Source: CAZPHI01 sp964586425
Lineage (GTDB): Bacteria > Bacillota > Clostridia > Lachnospirales > Lachnospiraceae
Reading direction: 5' to 3'
DNA: 64,000 nucleotides
Assembly: GCA_964586425.1 (NCBI GenBank)
Contig: CAZPHI010000001.1
Coordinates: 62,001-126,000, forward strand
Shown here: piece after piece, positions 16,313 to 25,984 of the stretch
Numbering within the stretch: position 1 is the first letter of the stretch
Layout: the number at the start of each line of letters is the position of its first letter
Notes under the pieces: generated by a model
What the model saw: only the letters and a program-made list of their open reading frames with translations
Told to the model about the DNA's origin: nothing
Databases searched by the model: none
Made by a program: the position numbers and the translations under genes

Positions 16313-18316
16313 CTACACAATCCTTTTGAATTTCTTTTCAATCTCATACTTTGACATCGATATAAGTGTTGGTCTGCCATGTGGACAATTATATGGATTG
16401 TCAGCTTCCATAAGCTGGCTTATAAGTGTATCTGCTTCTTCGTATGAAAGTCTGTTATTACCCTTAACTGCCGCTTTACATGACATCGATGCAACCTTTT
16501 CTATAATCATATCAGAATTATCGTGTGGATTATCAATTGACAGATTATCCAGAATTTCAATTAATAATTCTGATGAATTAATTCCAGGAAGACTTGCTGG
16601 TGTAGCTACTACTTTATATTCATTGCCACCAAATTCCTCAATCTCATATCCAACCTTCTCAAATGATTCCATATGCATCTTAAGTACTTCCTGCTCACGC
16701 ATATTAAGAGTCAATATTATTGGTGGATTAAGTAATTGTGAATCAACTTTGCTTTCTCTTAGATGCTGCATCGTCTTTTCAAACAATATCTTTTCATGAG
16801 CTGCATGCTGATCCATAATGAACATCTTATCCTCAAACTCAATAATCCAATATGTATCAAACAACTGACCAATGATTTTATGCTTAGCCTTACTTGCTTT
16901 ATCAAGGAATCTGTCCTCTCCATCAAAAAGTTCTAATTGCTGTGGCTTACTTTGAGGCGCTGGCTGAACAGTCTGTGCTGGTGGTACTGTCTGTGATGGT
17001 TGAACTGTCTGTGCTGGTGGTACTGTCTGTGCCGGTTGAGGTACAATGTTCTCTGTTGGCTGTGCATATACAACACTTTTGTCAGCAACCTTATCAACTG
17101 TTTTTTCAATTGATTCTGGCTTTGGTACAGGCTTTTCAATTGGTGTTTGCTTAATCACAGGTCTTTCAACTGTATCTGACTTAGGTACTGGCTTTTCAAT
17201 TGGTGTTTGCACTGGTGCAATCGTCTTCGCACTTCTGTTAACCTCGAATGGTTCCGGAAGTCTCGTTGAATTCTTGCTTTCAACCTTCTTCTGCGCATCT
17301 TCATTAGTAACACTTACGGATGGAATCAATTCTCTTTTACTAAGTGCAGCCTTAATTGTATTAAGCATAAAGTCATATACACGTTCATTCTGCGCAAATC
17401 TAAGTTCCATCTTAGTTGGATGAACATTCACATCAATAATCTGTGAATTAATCTTAAGGTGTAATGCAACAAATGGATACCTGTGCATCATAATATAGCC
17501 TTTGTAACCATCCTCAAGTGCCCTGTTAATAACAGAACTCTTAATATATCGACCATTGATATAATAATTCTCATATGTCCTGTTACCCCTTGATATAAGA
17601 GGCTTGCCAATAAATCCGTTAATTTCAATATCCTGAGTCTTTGAATTAACCTCAATCATATTAGCCGCAACATCACGTCCATATAGATGATATATAATAT
17701 CTTTAATATTGCCATTACCTGACGTATGCAATTTGTTCTGACCATTATTAATGAATCTAAAAGATATATCTGGATGCGACAAAGCCAGATGTTCAATAAG
17801 TCCACTGACATATGAGCCCTCTGTTGTTGCCGTCTTTAAGAATTTTCTTCTAACCGGTGTATTATAGAATAGATTTCTAATGATAAATGTTGTTCCGTCC
17901 GGAGCACCAACACTTTCCACGCTACCACTTTTGCCACCTTCAATTACATATCTTGAACCGTTGAAACTATCCTTGGTCTTTGTTATAAGTTCAACCTGCG
18001 AAACCGCAGCTATACTAGACAATGCTTCACCTCTGAAGCCAAGACTTGATACAGACATCAAATCTTCAACTGATTTTATCTTACTTGTAGAATGTCTTAG
18101 GAACGCAACAGGTATCTCACTTGAATTAATTCCAGCACCATTATCAGTAATTCTGATAAATGTTATGCCGCCATCCTTGATTTCAACTGTAATCGCAGTT
18201 GCTTTTGCATCAATTGCATTCTCAACTAATTCTTTAACTACTGATGAAGGTCTCTCAATAACCTCACCTGCAGCAATCTTATTAATCGTATTCTGGTCTA
18301 ATACCTGAATTGGCAT
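16313..18316 (-). CDS. mutL: DNA mismatch repair protein MutL
   Basis: MutL couples mismatch recognition by MutS to strand removal. The 667-residue protein has the GHKL ATPase (about 1-330: ELVENAIDAKAT, DNGAGI, GFRGEALSSIAA) and a Pro-rich linker (about 360-480). The C-terminal dimerisation/endonuclease domain carries DQHAAHEKILFE (the DQHA-x2-E-x4-E nick-forming motif) and NCPHGRPT. It therefore should be an incising MutL, as in other bacteria without MutH. The linker holds a 36-base tandem duplication. It follows mutS by 35 bases and abuts miaA. Confidence 0.97.
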   Translation of the reverse strand: MPIQVLDQNTINKIAAGEVIERPSSVVKELVENAIDAKATAITVEIKDGGITFIRITDNGAGINSSEIPVAFLRHSTSKIKSVEDLMSVSSLGFRGEALSSIAAVSQVELITKTKDSFNGSRYVIEGGKSGSVESVGAPDGTTFIIRNLFYNTPVRRKFLKTATTEGSYVSGLIEHLALSHPDISFRFINNGQNKLHTSGNGNIKDIIYHLYGRDVAANMIEVNSKTQDIEINGFIGKPLISRGNRTYENYYINGRYIKSSVINRALEDGYKGYIMMHRYPFVALHLKINSQIIDVNVHPTKMELRFAQNERVYDFMLNTIKAALSKRELIPSVSVTNEDAQKKVESKNSTRLPEPFEVNRSAKTIAPVQTPIEKPVPKSDTVERPVIKQTPIEKPVPKPESIEKTVDKVADKSVVYAQPTENIVPQPAQTVPPAQTVQPSQTVPPAQTVQPAPQSKPQQLELFDGEDRFLDKASKAKHKIIGQLFDTYWIIEFEDKMFIMDQHAAHEKILFEKTMQHLRESKVDSQLLNPPIILTLNMREQEVLKMHMESFEKVGYEIEEFGGNEYKVVATPASLPGINSSELLIEILDNLSIDNPHDNSDMIIEKVASMSCKAAVKGNNRLSYEEADTLISQLMEADNPYNCPHGRPTLISMSKYEIEKKFKRIV
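16965..17036 (-). repeat. Two 36-bp tandem repeats in the mutL linker
   Basis: Units 16965-17000 and 17001-17036 match at 33 of 36 bases. They encode Pro/Gln/Val/Thr-rich residues of the flexible MutL linker (around residues 427-450). The repeat is in frame, so copy-number change would alter only linker length. A related, looser duplication coding for TPIEKPVPK repeats lies near 17120-17215. Confidence 0.85.
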
Positions 18317-18351
18317 ATTCTACCTCCATTCTAACCTTAATATTCTATGCT

Positions 18352-21000
18352 TTACCATCTGTTTTTTAACTTATTCTGCAGTTTGTACAAAGCATTTAAC
18401 GCATCAATAGGCGTCATATTGCCGATATCCATATCCTTTATGTCTGTGATTATATCATCATCTTTAACCGTATCAAATAGAGTCATCTGCTTTACTTCAA
18501 GCTCATTAATATGCTTTGTATACCGTTCTTCCATACGTTTTGAATATTGAGCAATATCTTTTGCTTTGAGAGATATATCATTATCATTAAGATCTTTAAC
18601 AATCTCTTTTGCTCTCTCAATAACATTATCAGGAACACCTGCAAGCTTGGCTACCTGAATACCATAGCTGTTATCAGCTCCGCCCTTTATAATCTTTCTT
18701 AAGAATACAATATCATCGCCCTGCTCTTTAACGGCAATACAGTAATTGTTAACACCATTAATGGTACCTTCGAGTTCTGTAAGTTCATGATAATGTGTTG
18801 CAAAAAGAGTCTTTGCTCCAAGTAACTTCGGATTACTTATATGCTCAACTACGGCCCAGGCGATACTAAGTCCATCGAATGTTGAAGTACCTCTGCCGAT
18901 TTCATCAAGAATCAGTAAACTCTTGCTTGTTGCGTTACGTAAGATATTAGCAACTTCCGTCATCTCAACCATGAATGTACTCTGACCAGATGCCAAATCA
19001 TCCGATGCGCCAACACGTGTGAATATTCTATCAACAATTCCAATATTAGCTGATGTGGCAGGTACAAATGAGCCAATTTGAGCCATTAGAACGATTAATG
19101 CGGTCTGTCTCATATATGTAGATTTACCAGCCATATTAGGGCCTGTGATAATTGATAATCTATTAGAATTATTATCAAGATATGTATCATTTGCAACAAA
19201 CATATCATTACTAATCATCTTCTCAACCACAGGATGACGGCCATTCTTGATATCTATAATTCCCTTTTCATTAATTGTAGGTTTTACGTAATTATTTTGT
19301 TCAGCAACAATTGCCAGTGATGAAAATACATCAATTTCAGCAATTGACCTGGCTGTATTCTGTATTCTAATAACCTCTGATGCAATCTTTTCTCTTACAT
19401 CTGTGAATAAATCATATTCAAGTGTGAACAGCTTGTCTTCCGCACCCATTATGATATCCTCAAGATTCTTAAGCTCATCAGTTGTATATCTTTCAGCGTT
19501 AGCAAGTGTCTGTTTCCTGATATAATTATCTGGCACAAGATTCTTATATGAATTAGTAACCTCCATATAATATCCAAAAACCTTGTTATACTTGATTTTA
19601 AGACTTTTAATTCCAGTTCGTTCTTTTTCTCTTGATTCAAGTTCTGCAAGCCAGGTCTTACCTTCAGTTTTTGCACTTCTTAATCTATCAATTTCCTCAT
19701 TAAAACCACTTTTAATAAATCCGCCCTCACGTACTGATATAGGTGGTTCTTCAATAATTGAATCACTAACTAATTTGTACAAGTCACTCAAATCATCCAT
19801 CTTATCATGAATGTCTTTAACTAACTCACATGAGAATGAACCCAGAAGTGACTTGATATATGGAATCATCTCTAATGAAGTTTTAAATGCTATCAAATCC
19901 CTTGGGTTAGCACTCTTGCAGCTAATCTTACTCATCAAACGTTCAAGGTCATATATAGGATTCATATATTCTCTTATCTCTTCTCTGGTAATAACCTCAG
20001 AATTGATTTCCTCAATTGCATCTTGACGTCTTACAATTGCTGTTTTATCAATAAGTGGCTGTTCAATTATATTCCTTAATCTTCTTGCTCCCATAGCAGT
20101 CTTCGTCTTATCAAGAACCCAAAGAAGCGAACCTCTCTTTTGCTTTTCTCTCAAAGTCTCCACAAGTTCTAGGTTACGTCTTGAAGAGCTGTCAATCAAC
20201 ATGTATAAACCTGTCGTATATGGAGTAAGAGTTGTTATATGTTCAAGAGTACTCTTCTGTGTCTCATAGAGATATATAAGCAGCGCACCGGCAGCAATCA
20301 CCCCTATGTTGTAATCTTTAAGTCCCAGTCCATCAAGACTTGTAAGGTGAAAATGCTCTTTTAACTTCCTATCACAGTTATCACCATCAAAATACCAAGA
20401 GTCTAAAGTTGAAAGAGAGATATTTAACTTTTCACAAACTGGCTGCAAATCAATTCCACTCATCTGAAAATACTCATTAACAATAATCTCCGATGGAACA
20501 AACTTATTAATTTCATCAATCAAAGCATTACCACTATCAACTTCAGTAACATAGTACTCGCCTGTAGAAAAGTCTGCGATAGATACGCCTATATTATCGC
20601 CAAGATATACGATACTACATAGATAATTATTCTTTCCAGCATCAAGTGCCTGCATATTAATATTAGTACCAGGTGTAACAATTTTGATAACTTCTCGTTT
20701 TACAAGACCTTTAGCAAGCTTAGGATCTTCAACCTGCTCACATATTGCTACCTTATATCCTTTTGATACAAGTTTATTAATATATCCTTCTGCGGCATGA
20801 AAAGGAATTCCACACATAGGAGCTCTCTCTTCCTGACCACAGTCTTTTCCTGTTAATGTAATCTCTAATTCCTTAGATGCCTTGATTGCATCATCAAAGA
20901 ACATCTCATAGAAATCTCCAAGTCTGTAGAATAATATACAGTCCTTATATTCTTCTTTAGTTTCAAGATACTTCTGCATCATTGGTGTAAACTGAGCCAC
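18352..21000 (-). CDS. mutS: DNA mismatch repair protein MutS
   Basis: MutS recognises base mismatches and small loops. From a GTG at 21000 the protein is 882 residues, with the mismatch-reading motif FYRLGDFYEMFFDDA near the N-terminus and Walker A GPNMAGKSTYMRQ. LDEIGRGTSTFDG (Walker B) and FATHYHEL follow. I favour the GTG because GAGG lies eight bases upstream and the resulting N-terminus (VAQFTPMMQKYLETK) lines up with Bacillus MutS. An ATG at 21036 would add 12 residues and lacks a good ribosome site. It heads the mutS-mutL-miaA run. Confidence 0.95.
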   Translation of the reverse strand: MAQFTPMMQKYLETKEEYKDCILFYRLGDFYEMFFDDAIKASKELEITLTGKDCGQEERAPMCGIPFHAAEGYINKLVSKGYKVAICEQVEDPKLAKGLVKREVIKIVTPGTNINMQALDAGKNNYLCSIVYLGDNIGVSIADFSTGEYYVTEVDSGNALIDEINKFVPSEIIVNEYFQMSGIDLQPVCEKLNISLSTLDSWYFDGDNCDRKLKEHFHLTSLDGLGLKDYNIGVIAAGALLIYLYETQKSTLEHITTLTPYTTGLYMLIDSSSRRNLELVETLREKQKRGSLLWVLDKTKTAMGARRLRNIIEQPLIDKTAIVRRQDAIEEINSEVITREEIREYMNPIYDLERLMSKISCKSANPRDLIAFKTSLEMIPYIKSLLGSFSCELVKDIHDKMDDLSDLYKLVSDSIIEEPPISVREGGFIKSGFNEEIDRLRSAKTEGKTWLAELESREKERTGIKSLKIKYNKVFGYYMEVTNSYKNLVPDNYIRKQTLANAERYTTDELKNLEDIIMGAEDKLFTLEYDLFTDVREKIASEVIRIQNTARSIAEIDVFSSLAIVAEQNNYVKPTINEKGIIDIKNGRHPVVEKMISNDMFVANDTYLDNNSNRLSIITGPNMAGKSTYMRQTALIVLMAQIGSFVPATSANIGIVDRIFTRVGASDDLASGQSTFMVEMTEVANILRNATSKSLLILDEIGRGTSTFDGLSIAWAVVEHISNPKLLGAKTLFATHYHELTELEGTINGVNNYCIAVKEQGDDIVFLRKIIKGGADNSYGIQVAKLAGVPDNVIERAKEIVKDLNDNDISLKAKDIAQYSKRMEERYTKHINELEVKQMTLFDTVKDDDIITDIKDMDIGNMTPIDALNALYKLQNKLKNRW

Positions 21001-21085
21001 TTTTATATCCTCACTATTCATTATTATTTTAGGCATTTGTGTAACGCCACAAGTCTCAAATCTAAAATCAAAAATCTGTCTTTTC

Positions 21086-22630
21086 TTATTCTATAAAATC
21101 CTCTAGAATTGTAATCTCATCTACAACTTCCTGCATAATTGTAATGTTTTCACCATCTACGTCTATATAGATATCATGTGCCATCTCATGACCTTTAAGT
21201 TCTATATTTGTCTCATAATATTCCTGAATAGTTGATGTCATATTATGATAGAAAAATACTTTACTAATATTATTAAAATTAGAAGACAGGTAGTATATAG
21301 ATGCGAACAAAAACATTACTGCATATGCAATCAGTATACTCTTCTTCATCTTTTGAAAACGGCTCAAACTAAATTGACCAGCTTCATATTCTTCAATAAT
21401 CCAACTGTAATTTTCATAATCCAGCTTTGTTCCACAGTATTCACAGACACCACCATTAAGAAGACTTACACTGTTACCACAGTTGTTACAATGATAAGCT
21501 CTTACATATCCTGGGTTTTCAGCCAGTAAGCTAGCAGGTGCGGACATCTTTAATTTAACATGTTCTGATTTGGATACTATCTTACCACCCTGAACTATTG
21601 TAAGCTTTAAATGCGCAATGACATCTACTTCTCTTCTATTGGCAGCAGCCGTTGCATCAACAAATTCCAGCTGTGTCATAGAACAGTCAATCACCTTGCC
21701 ATACGAACCCACTGCACTTGATAAGTCACACTTTGCAAATGCACTGACTTCATTGACGTTCTCAGCAAAATGAATATTTTTCAACTTATAATCTAAGTTT
21801 TGTGCAAAATCAAATGCTGAAAAACCTGATATTTTATTAGTTGCTATTTTCTCATTTATCAGGAAGTCTCTCTTCCTGCTCTTTTCTATGTACTTTAATA
21901 TAAAGAACAAAACACCTGTAAGAATTGACATTCCCCATAGTATACGTGGAACTCCGTCAAGTACTGTTGCCAGATATGAAAAAGCAATAGTCAGTTTAAG
22001 ATGTGATGATGTAATATAACCATATACCTTCATTCCAACCGCCAGAATTGATGTAAGAATCGAAAGCACAATCAATAGTTTCAATACACTTTTAGCCTTT
22101 TTGTGCATCTTCCTTAATCTCTCGTTTCCATCTTCCTCCAAGAAAAAGCCTGATACCTTCTCTTCAAAATCATTTACCAAAAACTTTGAATGACAGTAAT
22201 CACATCCGTCTACATAGCTTGCAATCTTTCCCTCATGTCCACAATTTGGACATATAACCATCTCATCAGCGCCATTTCCACTTTTTTTTGCTCTAAGAAA
22301 ATGTGTTGAACGTATATCATCTGATGTCTCAGAATAGATTTTTCTTCCATCCTTGTAATATATCTTCTTGCTGCGTACATGATCCACATACGTACCAACG
22401 ATATTGTTTCCATCGCTATTTTCAACTTTTTTAATTACGGAATTATCATTAGGTATTATAAGATCCATCTGCAAACCATGCTGGTTAAGTCGCTTTCTTT
22501 CAAGTTCCATACTCTGCCAGAAAGGTTGTGTTGTCACTTCTGATAATTCCTGACTTGTAATCTGTTCCTTATAATACTTGCTTTGAATGTCCTGAAATTT
22601 TTCTGTTCGTTCTCTTAAGTCTAACATCAT
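21086..22630 (-). CDS. Zinc-ribbon membrane protein with possible Tim44-like domain
   Basis: A 514-residue protein I do not recognise by name. The visible order is a hydrophilic N-terminus, then zinc ribbon 1 (CPNCG...CDYC, about 137-160). Two membrane helices follow (about 190-213 and 235-260), then a folded region (FAQNLDYKLKNIHFAEN...VIAHLKLTIVQGG) resembling Tim44-like/mitochondrial-import-type domains. Last come zinc ribbon 2 (CNNCG...CEYCG, about 385-408) and a third helix near 440-460. The start at 22630 has GGGAG five bases upstream; the longer frame adds 23 residues with no ribosome site. It lies upstream of mutS on the same strand with an 85-base gap, and its job is unknown. Confidence 0.6.
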   Translation of the reverse strand: MMLDLRERTEKFQDIQSKYYKEQITSQELSEVTTQPFWQSMELERKRLNQHGLQMDLIIPNDNSVIKKVENSDGNNIVGTYVDHVRSKKIYYKDGRKIYSETSDDIRSTHFLRAKKSGNGADEMVICPNCGHEGKIASYVDGCDYCHSKFLVNDFEEKVSGFFLEEDGNERLRKMHKKAKSVLKLLIVLSILTSILAVGMKVYGYITSSHLKLTIAFSYLATVLDGVPRILWGMSILTGVLFFILKYIEKSRKRDFLINEKIATNKISGFSAFDFAQNLDYKLKNIHFAENVNEVSAFAKCDLSSAVGSYGKVIDCSMTQLEFVDATAAANRREVDVIAHLKLTIVQGGKIVSKSEHVKLKMSAPASLLAENPGYVRAYHCNNCGNSVSLLNGGVCEYCGTKLDYENYSWIIEEYEAGQFSLSRFQKMKKSILIAYAVMFLFASIYYLSSNFNNISKVFFYHNMTSTIQEYYETNIELKGHEMAHDIYIDVDGENITIMQEVVDEITILEDFIE

Positions 22631-22721
22631 TTTAACTCCCATATTAATCTTCTTATTATTTCTGAATCCCAAACAAAAATTAATTATAGCATAATTCACA
22701 GTTTAATTCCACAAAAAAAAG

Positions 22722-22758
22722 TTCTCCCTACCTTAGACTCAAGTCAAGGTATGGAGAA
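22722..22758 (-). terminator. Terminator after the SulP transporter gene
   Basis: TTCTCCATACCTT pairs with AAGGTAGGGAGAA on the minus strand (one mismatch) and is followed by eight T residues. It ends the miaB-sulP transcript just before the zinc-ribbon gene. Confidence 0.88.
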
Positions 22759-22770
22759 TTTTTTCTTGTT

Positions 22771-24453
22771 TTATTTAGAAATTTTAGTAGCTTCTTTAGC
22801 TTCAAGTGTATCGCAGATTTCTGCGGTCTTATCAAGTGCTGCATCAATATTAGCAAGACAATTTTCTTCTTTTACATCATCAAGAAAACCTGATTTTGTA
22901 AAAAGAGTCATTGGTTGTTCGTTGACATGTGAGAATAACAGCGTAATTCCCTTTCTATTGAGATTTTTCTTCAAATCTCTAAGGGAAGTAAGTGCTGTAC
23001 CATCAATAGCTGGAACGCTACGCATTCTAAGAACAATTACTTTAGTATCTGGCTTAATGCTGTCTGTTACACTCATGAATTTATCGGTAGCACCAAAGAA
23101 TAAAGGTCCGCTAATTTCAAATACAAGTACATGTTCATGAACCTGTTTTAAATTAAGACTATCAGGGTCGTGTTCCTCATCAATCTCCTCATCCTCAATG
23201 TACTTCCAATTCTGAATGTCAGTAACATCTGCCATACGTCTCATGAATAATGTGCAGGCTAAAACCATACCTACTTCAATTGCAAACACTAAATCAAATG
23301 CAAATGTAAGTACACATGCAGTTACAAGTACGATAAAGTCACTCTTAGTAGCTTTTCCATATGCGATAAATGCTTTTAAATTAAGCATGTTATATGAAAC
23401 AACCATTAGTATAGCTGATAACACACATAAAGGTACCAGTTTAATAAGCGGCATTAAGAATATAAGGAATACAAAAAGTGTAATTCCATGTACAATTGCT
23501 GCTATAGGTGTTCTTGCGCCATTCTTTGCATTAGCAATTGAACGTGCAACACCTCCTGTAGCAGGAATACAGCCTAAGAAACCAAGAACAATATTAGCAA
23601 CACCCTGAGCACATAATTCAGCATTAGAATGAGTTTTGCTGTTAATCTGGCTGTCTGTTACTGCAGCAGAAAGTAAAGCCTGTAATGCTACAAGAATTGC
23701 AATTGTGAATGCTGGCTGAATAATTGCAAAAATCTCATCAATTGAAACTACATGTAGCGAAGGTATTGACAAAGTCTTTGGAATATCACCAAGAAGCTTT
23801 ACATCAAGATTGAACGCCTTAGCAATAATTGTGCCTGCAACAATTGCTACAAGTGAATTAGGAATTGATTTACAGATTTTAGGCCAAACAACCAATATTA
23901 CAATACATACAAGTCCAACAATAACAGCATTTACATTAATATCCTTAAAGTTAAGGATATAAGCCTGCCACTTACCGATAAAACTTGTAGGCGTTGATTG
24001 GAAGGTTAAACCAAGGAAATCCCTGACTGATAATGTGAATATCGTAACACCAATACCAGCGGTAAATCCAATTGTGATTGGCGATGGAATATACTTAATC
24101 AACTTACCCATCTTGCATACGCCCATAATAATAAGCATTATACCTGCCATTATCATAGCAAGCGCAAGCCCTTCAAATCCGAAACTTGTAACTATTGACT
24201 GAGTAATTACGATAAATGCTCCAGTAGGTCCGTTAATCTGCACACGGCTTCCACCTAAAAGTGCAATTATAATACTTGAAATAATTGCTGAATATATACC
24301 CTTTTCAGCTGAAGCTCCACATCCTAATGCAAATGCTATCGAAAGTGGCAAGGCTATGACTGCAACAATTATACCTGATTTTAAATCATTAAAAAACTGT
24401 TTCGATTTGTAGCCTTTCATTACTCCTGTTATCTTTGGTGCTAGTGTATCCAA
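22771..24453 (-). CDS. SulP-family anion transporter with STAS domain
   Basis: A 560-residue SLC26/SulP permease. About 11-14 membrane helices span residues 20-425, with the family motif AFALGCGASAEKGIYSAIISSIIIALLGGSRVQINGPTGAF early on. A cytoplasmic STAS domain spans about 435-550 (VLVFEISGPLFFGATDKF). SulP proteins carry sulfate, bicarbonate or dicarboxylates; the substrate cannot be told from sequence. It starts directly after the miaB stop codon (adjacent coordinates), so it is very likely co-transcribed with miaB. A clean terminator follows it. Confidence 0.92.
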   Translation of the reverse strand: MDTLAPKITGVMKGYKSKQFFNDLKSGIIVAVIALPLSIAFALGCGASAEKGIYSAIISSIIIALLGGSRVQINGPTGAFIVITQSIVTSFGFEGLALAMIMAGIMLIIMGVCKMGKLIKYIPSPITIGFTAGIGVTIFTLSVRDFLGLTFQSTPTSFIGKWQAYILNFKDINVNAVIVGLVCIVILVVWPKICKSIPNSLVAIVAGTIIAKAFNLDVKLLGDIPKTLSIPSLHVVSIDEIFAIIQPAFTIAILVALQALLSAAVTDSQINSKTHSNAELCAQGVANIVLGFLGCIPATGGVARSIANAKNGARTPIAAIVHGITLFVFLIFLMPLIKLVPLCVLSAILMVVSYNMLNLKAFIAYGKATKSDFIVLVTACVLTFAFDLVFAIEVGMVLACTLFMRRMADVTDIQNWKYIEDEEIDEEHDPDSLNLKQVHEHVLVFEISGPLFFGATDKFMSVTDSIKPDTKVIVLRMRSVPAIDGTALTSLRDLKKNLNRKGITLLFSHVNEQPMTLFTKSGFLDDVKEENCLANIDAALDKTAEICDTLEAKEATKISK

Positions 24454-25911
24454 TTATACATCCTCTCTTTCGCCAAAATAATAAAAACCTTTTGCTTTGG
24501 TAAGCTTTACTGTAACAACCTTGCCAATCAATTCTTCTCCACCCTTAAAATGGACAAGAATATTATTAGCTAATCTGCCTGTTACAAGACTGCTGTCATG
24601 ATCATTAACATCTTCAACAAGAACTTTCTCTGTTCTTCCTACAAGTTTTGTTATAAGATCTGATGAATTATCAGCAATTGCTTTTAGTAGTCTGTCAAAA
24701 CGGTCCTTAACAACATCAGCAGGTACCTGATCTTCCATAGTTGCAGCAGGTGTGCCTGTTCTCTTTGAATATATAAAAGTATACGCGCTATCGTATTTTA
24801 CTTTTTTAATTACATCAAGTGTCTCTAGGAAATCTTCTTCTGTTTCACCAGGGAAACCAACAATTATGTCTGTTGTTATTGCTGCATCAGGCATAGCCTT
24901 CTTGATTTTATCAACTACAGCAAGATAATGTTCCTTATCATATACCCTGTTCATCTTCTTTAAGATTCTAGAACTTCCTGACTGTAATGGAAGGTGTATA
25001 TGATGACAAATCTTTGTAGATTTACTACATACCTCTATTAATTCATCCGACAAATCCTTAGGATGAGGTGTCATAAAACGAATTCTTTCAAGGCCTTCTA
25101 TCTTCTCTATTTCCTGTAATAGCTGGGCAAATGTTGTTTTGTCCTCTAATGTTTTGCCATAAGAATTAACATTCTGTCCAAGAAGCATAACCTCTACAAC
25201 ACCATCTGCTACAAGACGTTCTATCTCTCTGACAATATCTTTTGGTTCACGACTTCTTTCACGTCCACGAACATAAGGAACAATACAATAACTGCAGAAA
25301 TTATTACAACCAAACATTATATTAACGCCTGATTTGAAACTGTATTTTCTATCACTTGGAAGTTCTTCAACAATCTTATCTGTGTCCTTCCATACATCTA
25401 TTATCATTCTTTCAGATTCGAATCTGTTAAGCATTAATTCTGCAAGCTTATATATATTATGTGTACCAAAGATTAAATCTACAAAGCTGTATGTATTCTT
25501 TATAGTTTCAACTTCTTCAGCTTCCTGCATCATGCATCCACATAAAGAGATAAGCATATGTGGATTCTTCTGCTTGATACCCTTGAGGTGTCCTAATCTT
25601 CCATATACCTTAGTATTAGCATTCTCTCTTACCGTACATGTATTATATAGCACAAAATCAGCATTCTCACTATCCGTTGATTTATATCCAATAGTTTCAA
25701 GTATACCAATTAACTTCTCTGAATCTCTAGCATTCATCTGACAGCCAAATGTTACAACACATGCTGTAAGCTGTCTGTTAAGTTTTCTTGACATATCCTG
25801 CACATACTGACGGCATTTTTTCATAAAATAATACTGTCTGTCTGGTTCCTCAGTAGGAATACCCTGTGACAAATCGATATTATCAATTAATTCATCAATA
25901 TTCATATTCAT
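24454..25911 (-). CDS. miaB: tRNA-2-methylthio-N6-dimethylallyladenosine synthase MiaB
   Basis: MiaB is a radical-SAM methylthiotransferase that converts i6A37 to ms2i6A37 in tRNA, after MiaA. The 485-residue protein has the N-terminal cluster cysteines (GCQMN at 57, TCTVREN, CGCMMQ). The radical-SAM motif CNNFCSYC follows with IVPYVRGRERSR, and a C-terminal TRAM domain (about 410-480) with LVTGRLANNILVHFKG. The ATG at 25911 has GGAGG ten bases upstream. A consensus promoter lies in the short gap after the M14 gene, so miaB and the following SulP gene form their own transcript. Confidence 0.96.
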   Translation of the reverse strand: MNMNIDELIDNIDLSQGIPTEEPDRQYYFMKKCRQYVQDMSRKLNRQLTACVVTFGCQMNARDSEKLIGILETIGYKSTDSENADFVLYNTCTVRENANTKVYGRLGHLKGIKQKNPHMLISLCGCMMQEAEEVETIKNTYSFVDLIFGTHNIYKLAELMLNRFESERMIIDVWKDTDKIVEELPSDRKYSFKSGVNIMFGCNNFCSYCIVPYVRGRERSREPKDIVREIERLVADGVVEVMLLGQNVNSYGKTLEDKTTFAQLLQEIEKIEGLERIRFMTPHPKDLSDELIEVCSKSTKICHHIHLPLQSGSSRILKKMNRVYDKEHYLAVVDKIKKAMPDAAITTDIIVGFPGETEEDFLETLDVIKKVKYDSAYTFIYSKRTGTPAATMEDQVPADVVKDRFDRLLKAIADNSSDLITKLVGRTEKVLVEDVNDHDSSLVTGRLANNILVHFKGGEELIGKVVTVKLTKAKGFYYFGEREDV

Positions 25912-25954
25912 CTTTCTTCATCCTCCAAAGCCGCAAAAATAACGCAACTTTTTT

Positions 25955-25984
25955 ATTATAATGGAGTTTGTTGTATTGTGTCAA
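25955..25984 (-). promoter_or_regulatory. Sigma-A promoter for miaB-sulP
   Basis: On the minus strand TTGACA (25979-25984) and TATAAT (25955-25960) are perfect consensus hexamers 18 bases apart. The -35 overlaps the stop codon of the upstream peptidase gene. Transcription should begin near 25948, leaving a 5' leader of about 37 bases before the miaB ATG. Confidence 0.75.

Noticed and set aside
16894..17154. Val/Leu-rich plus-strand frame opposite mutL
   Set aside because: It is the antisense reading of the Pro-rich repeat linker of mutL; the apparent repeats come from that linker.
16965..17215. Repeats considered as a CRISPR array
   Set aside because: They are contiguous in-frame duplications without spacers and lie within mutL.
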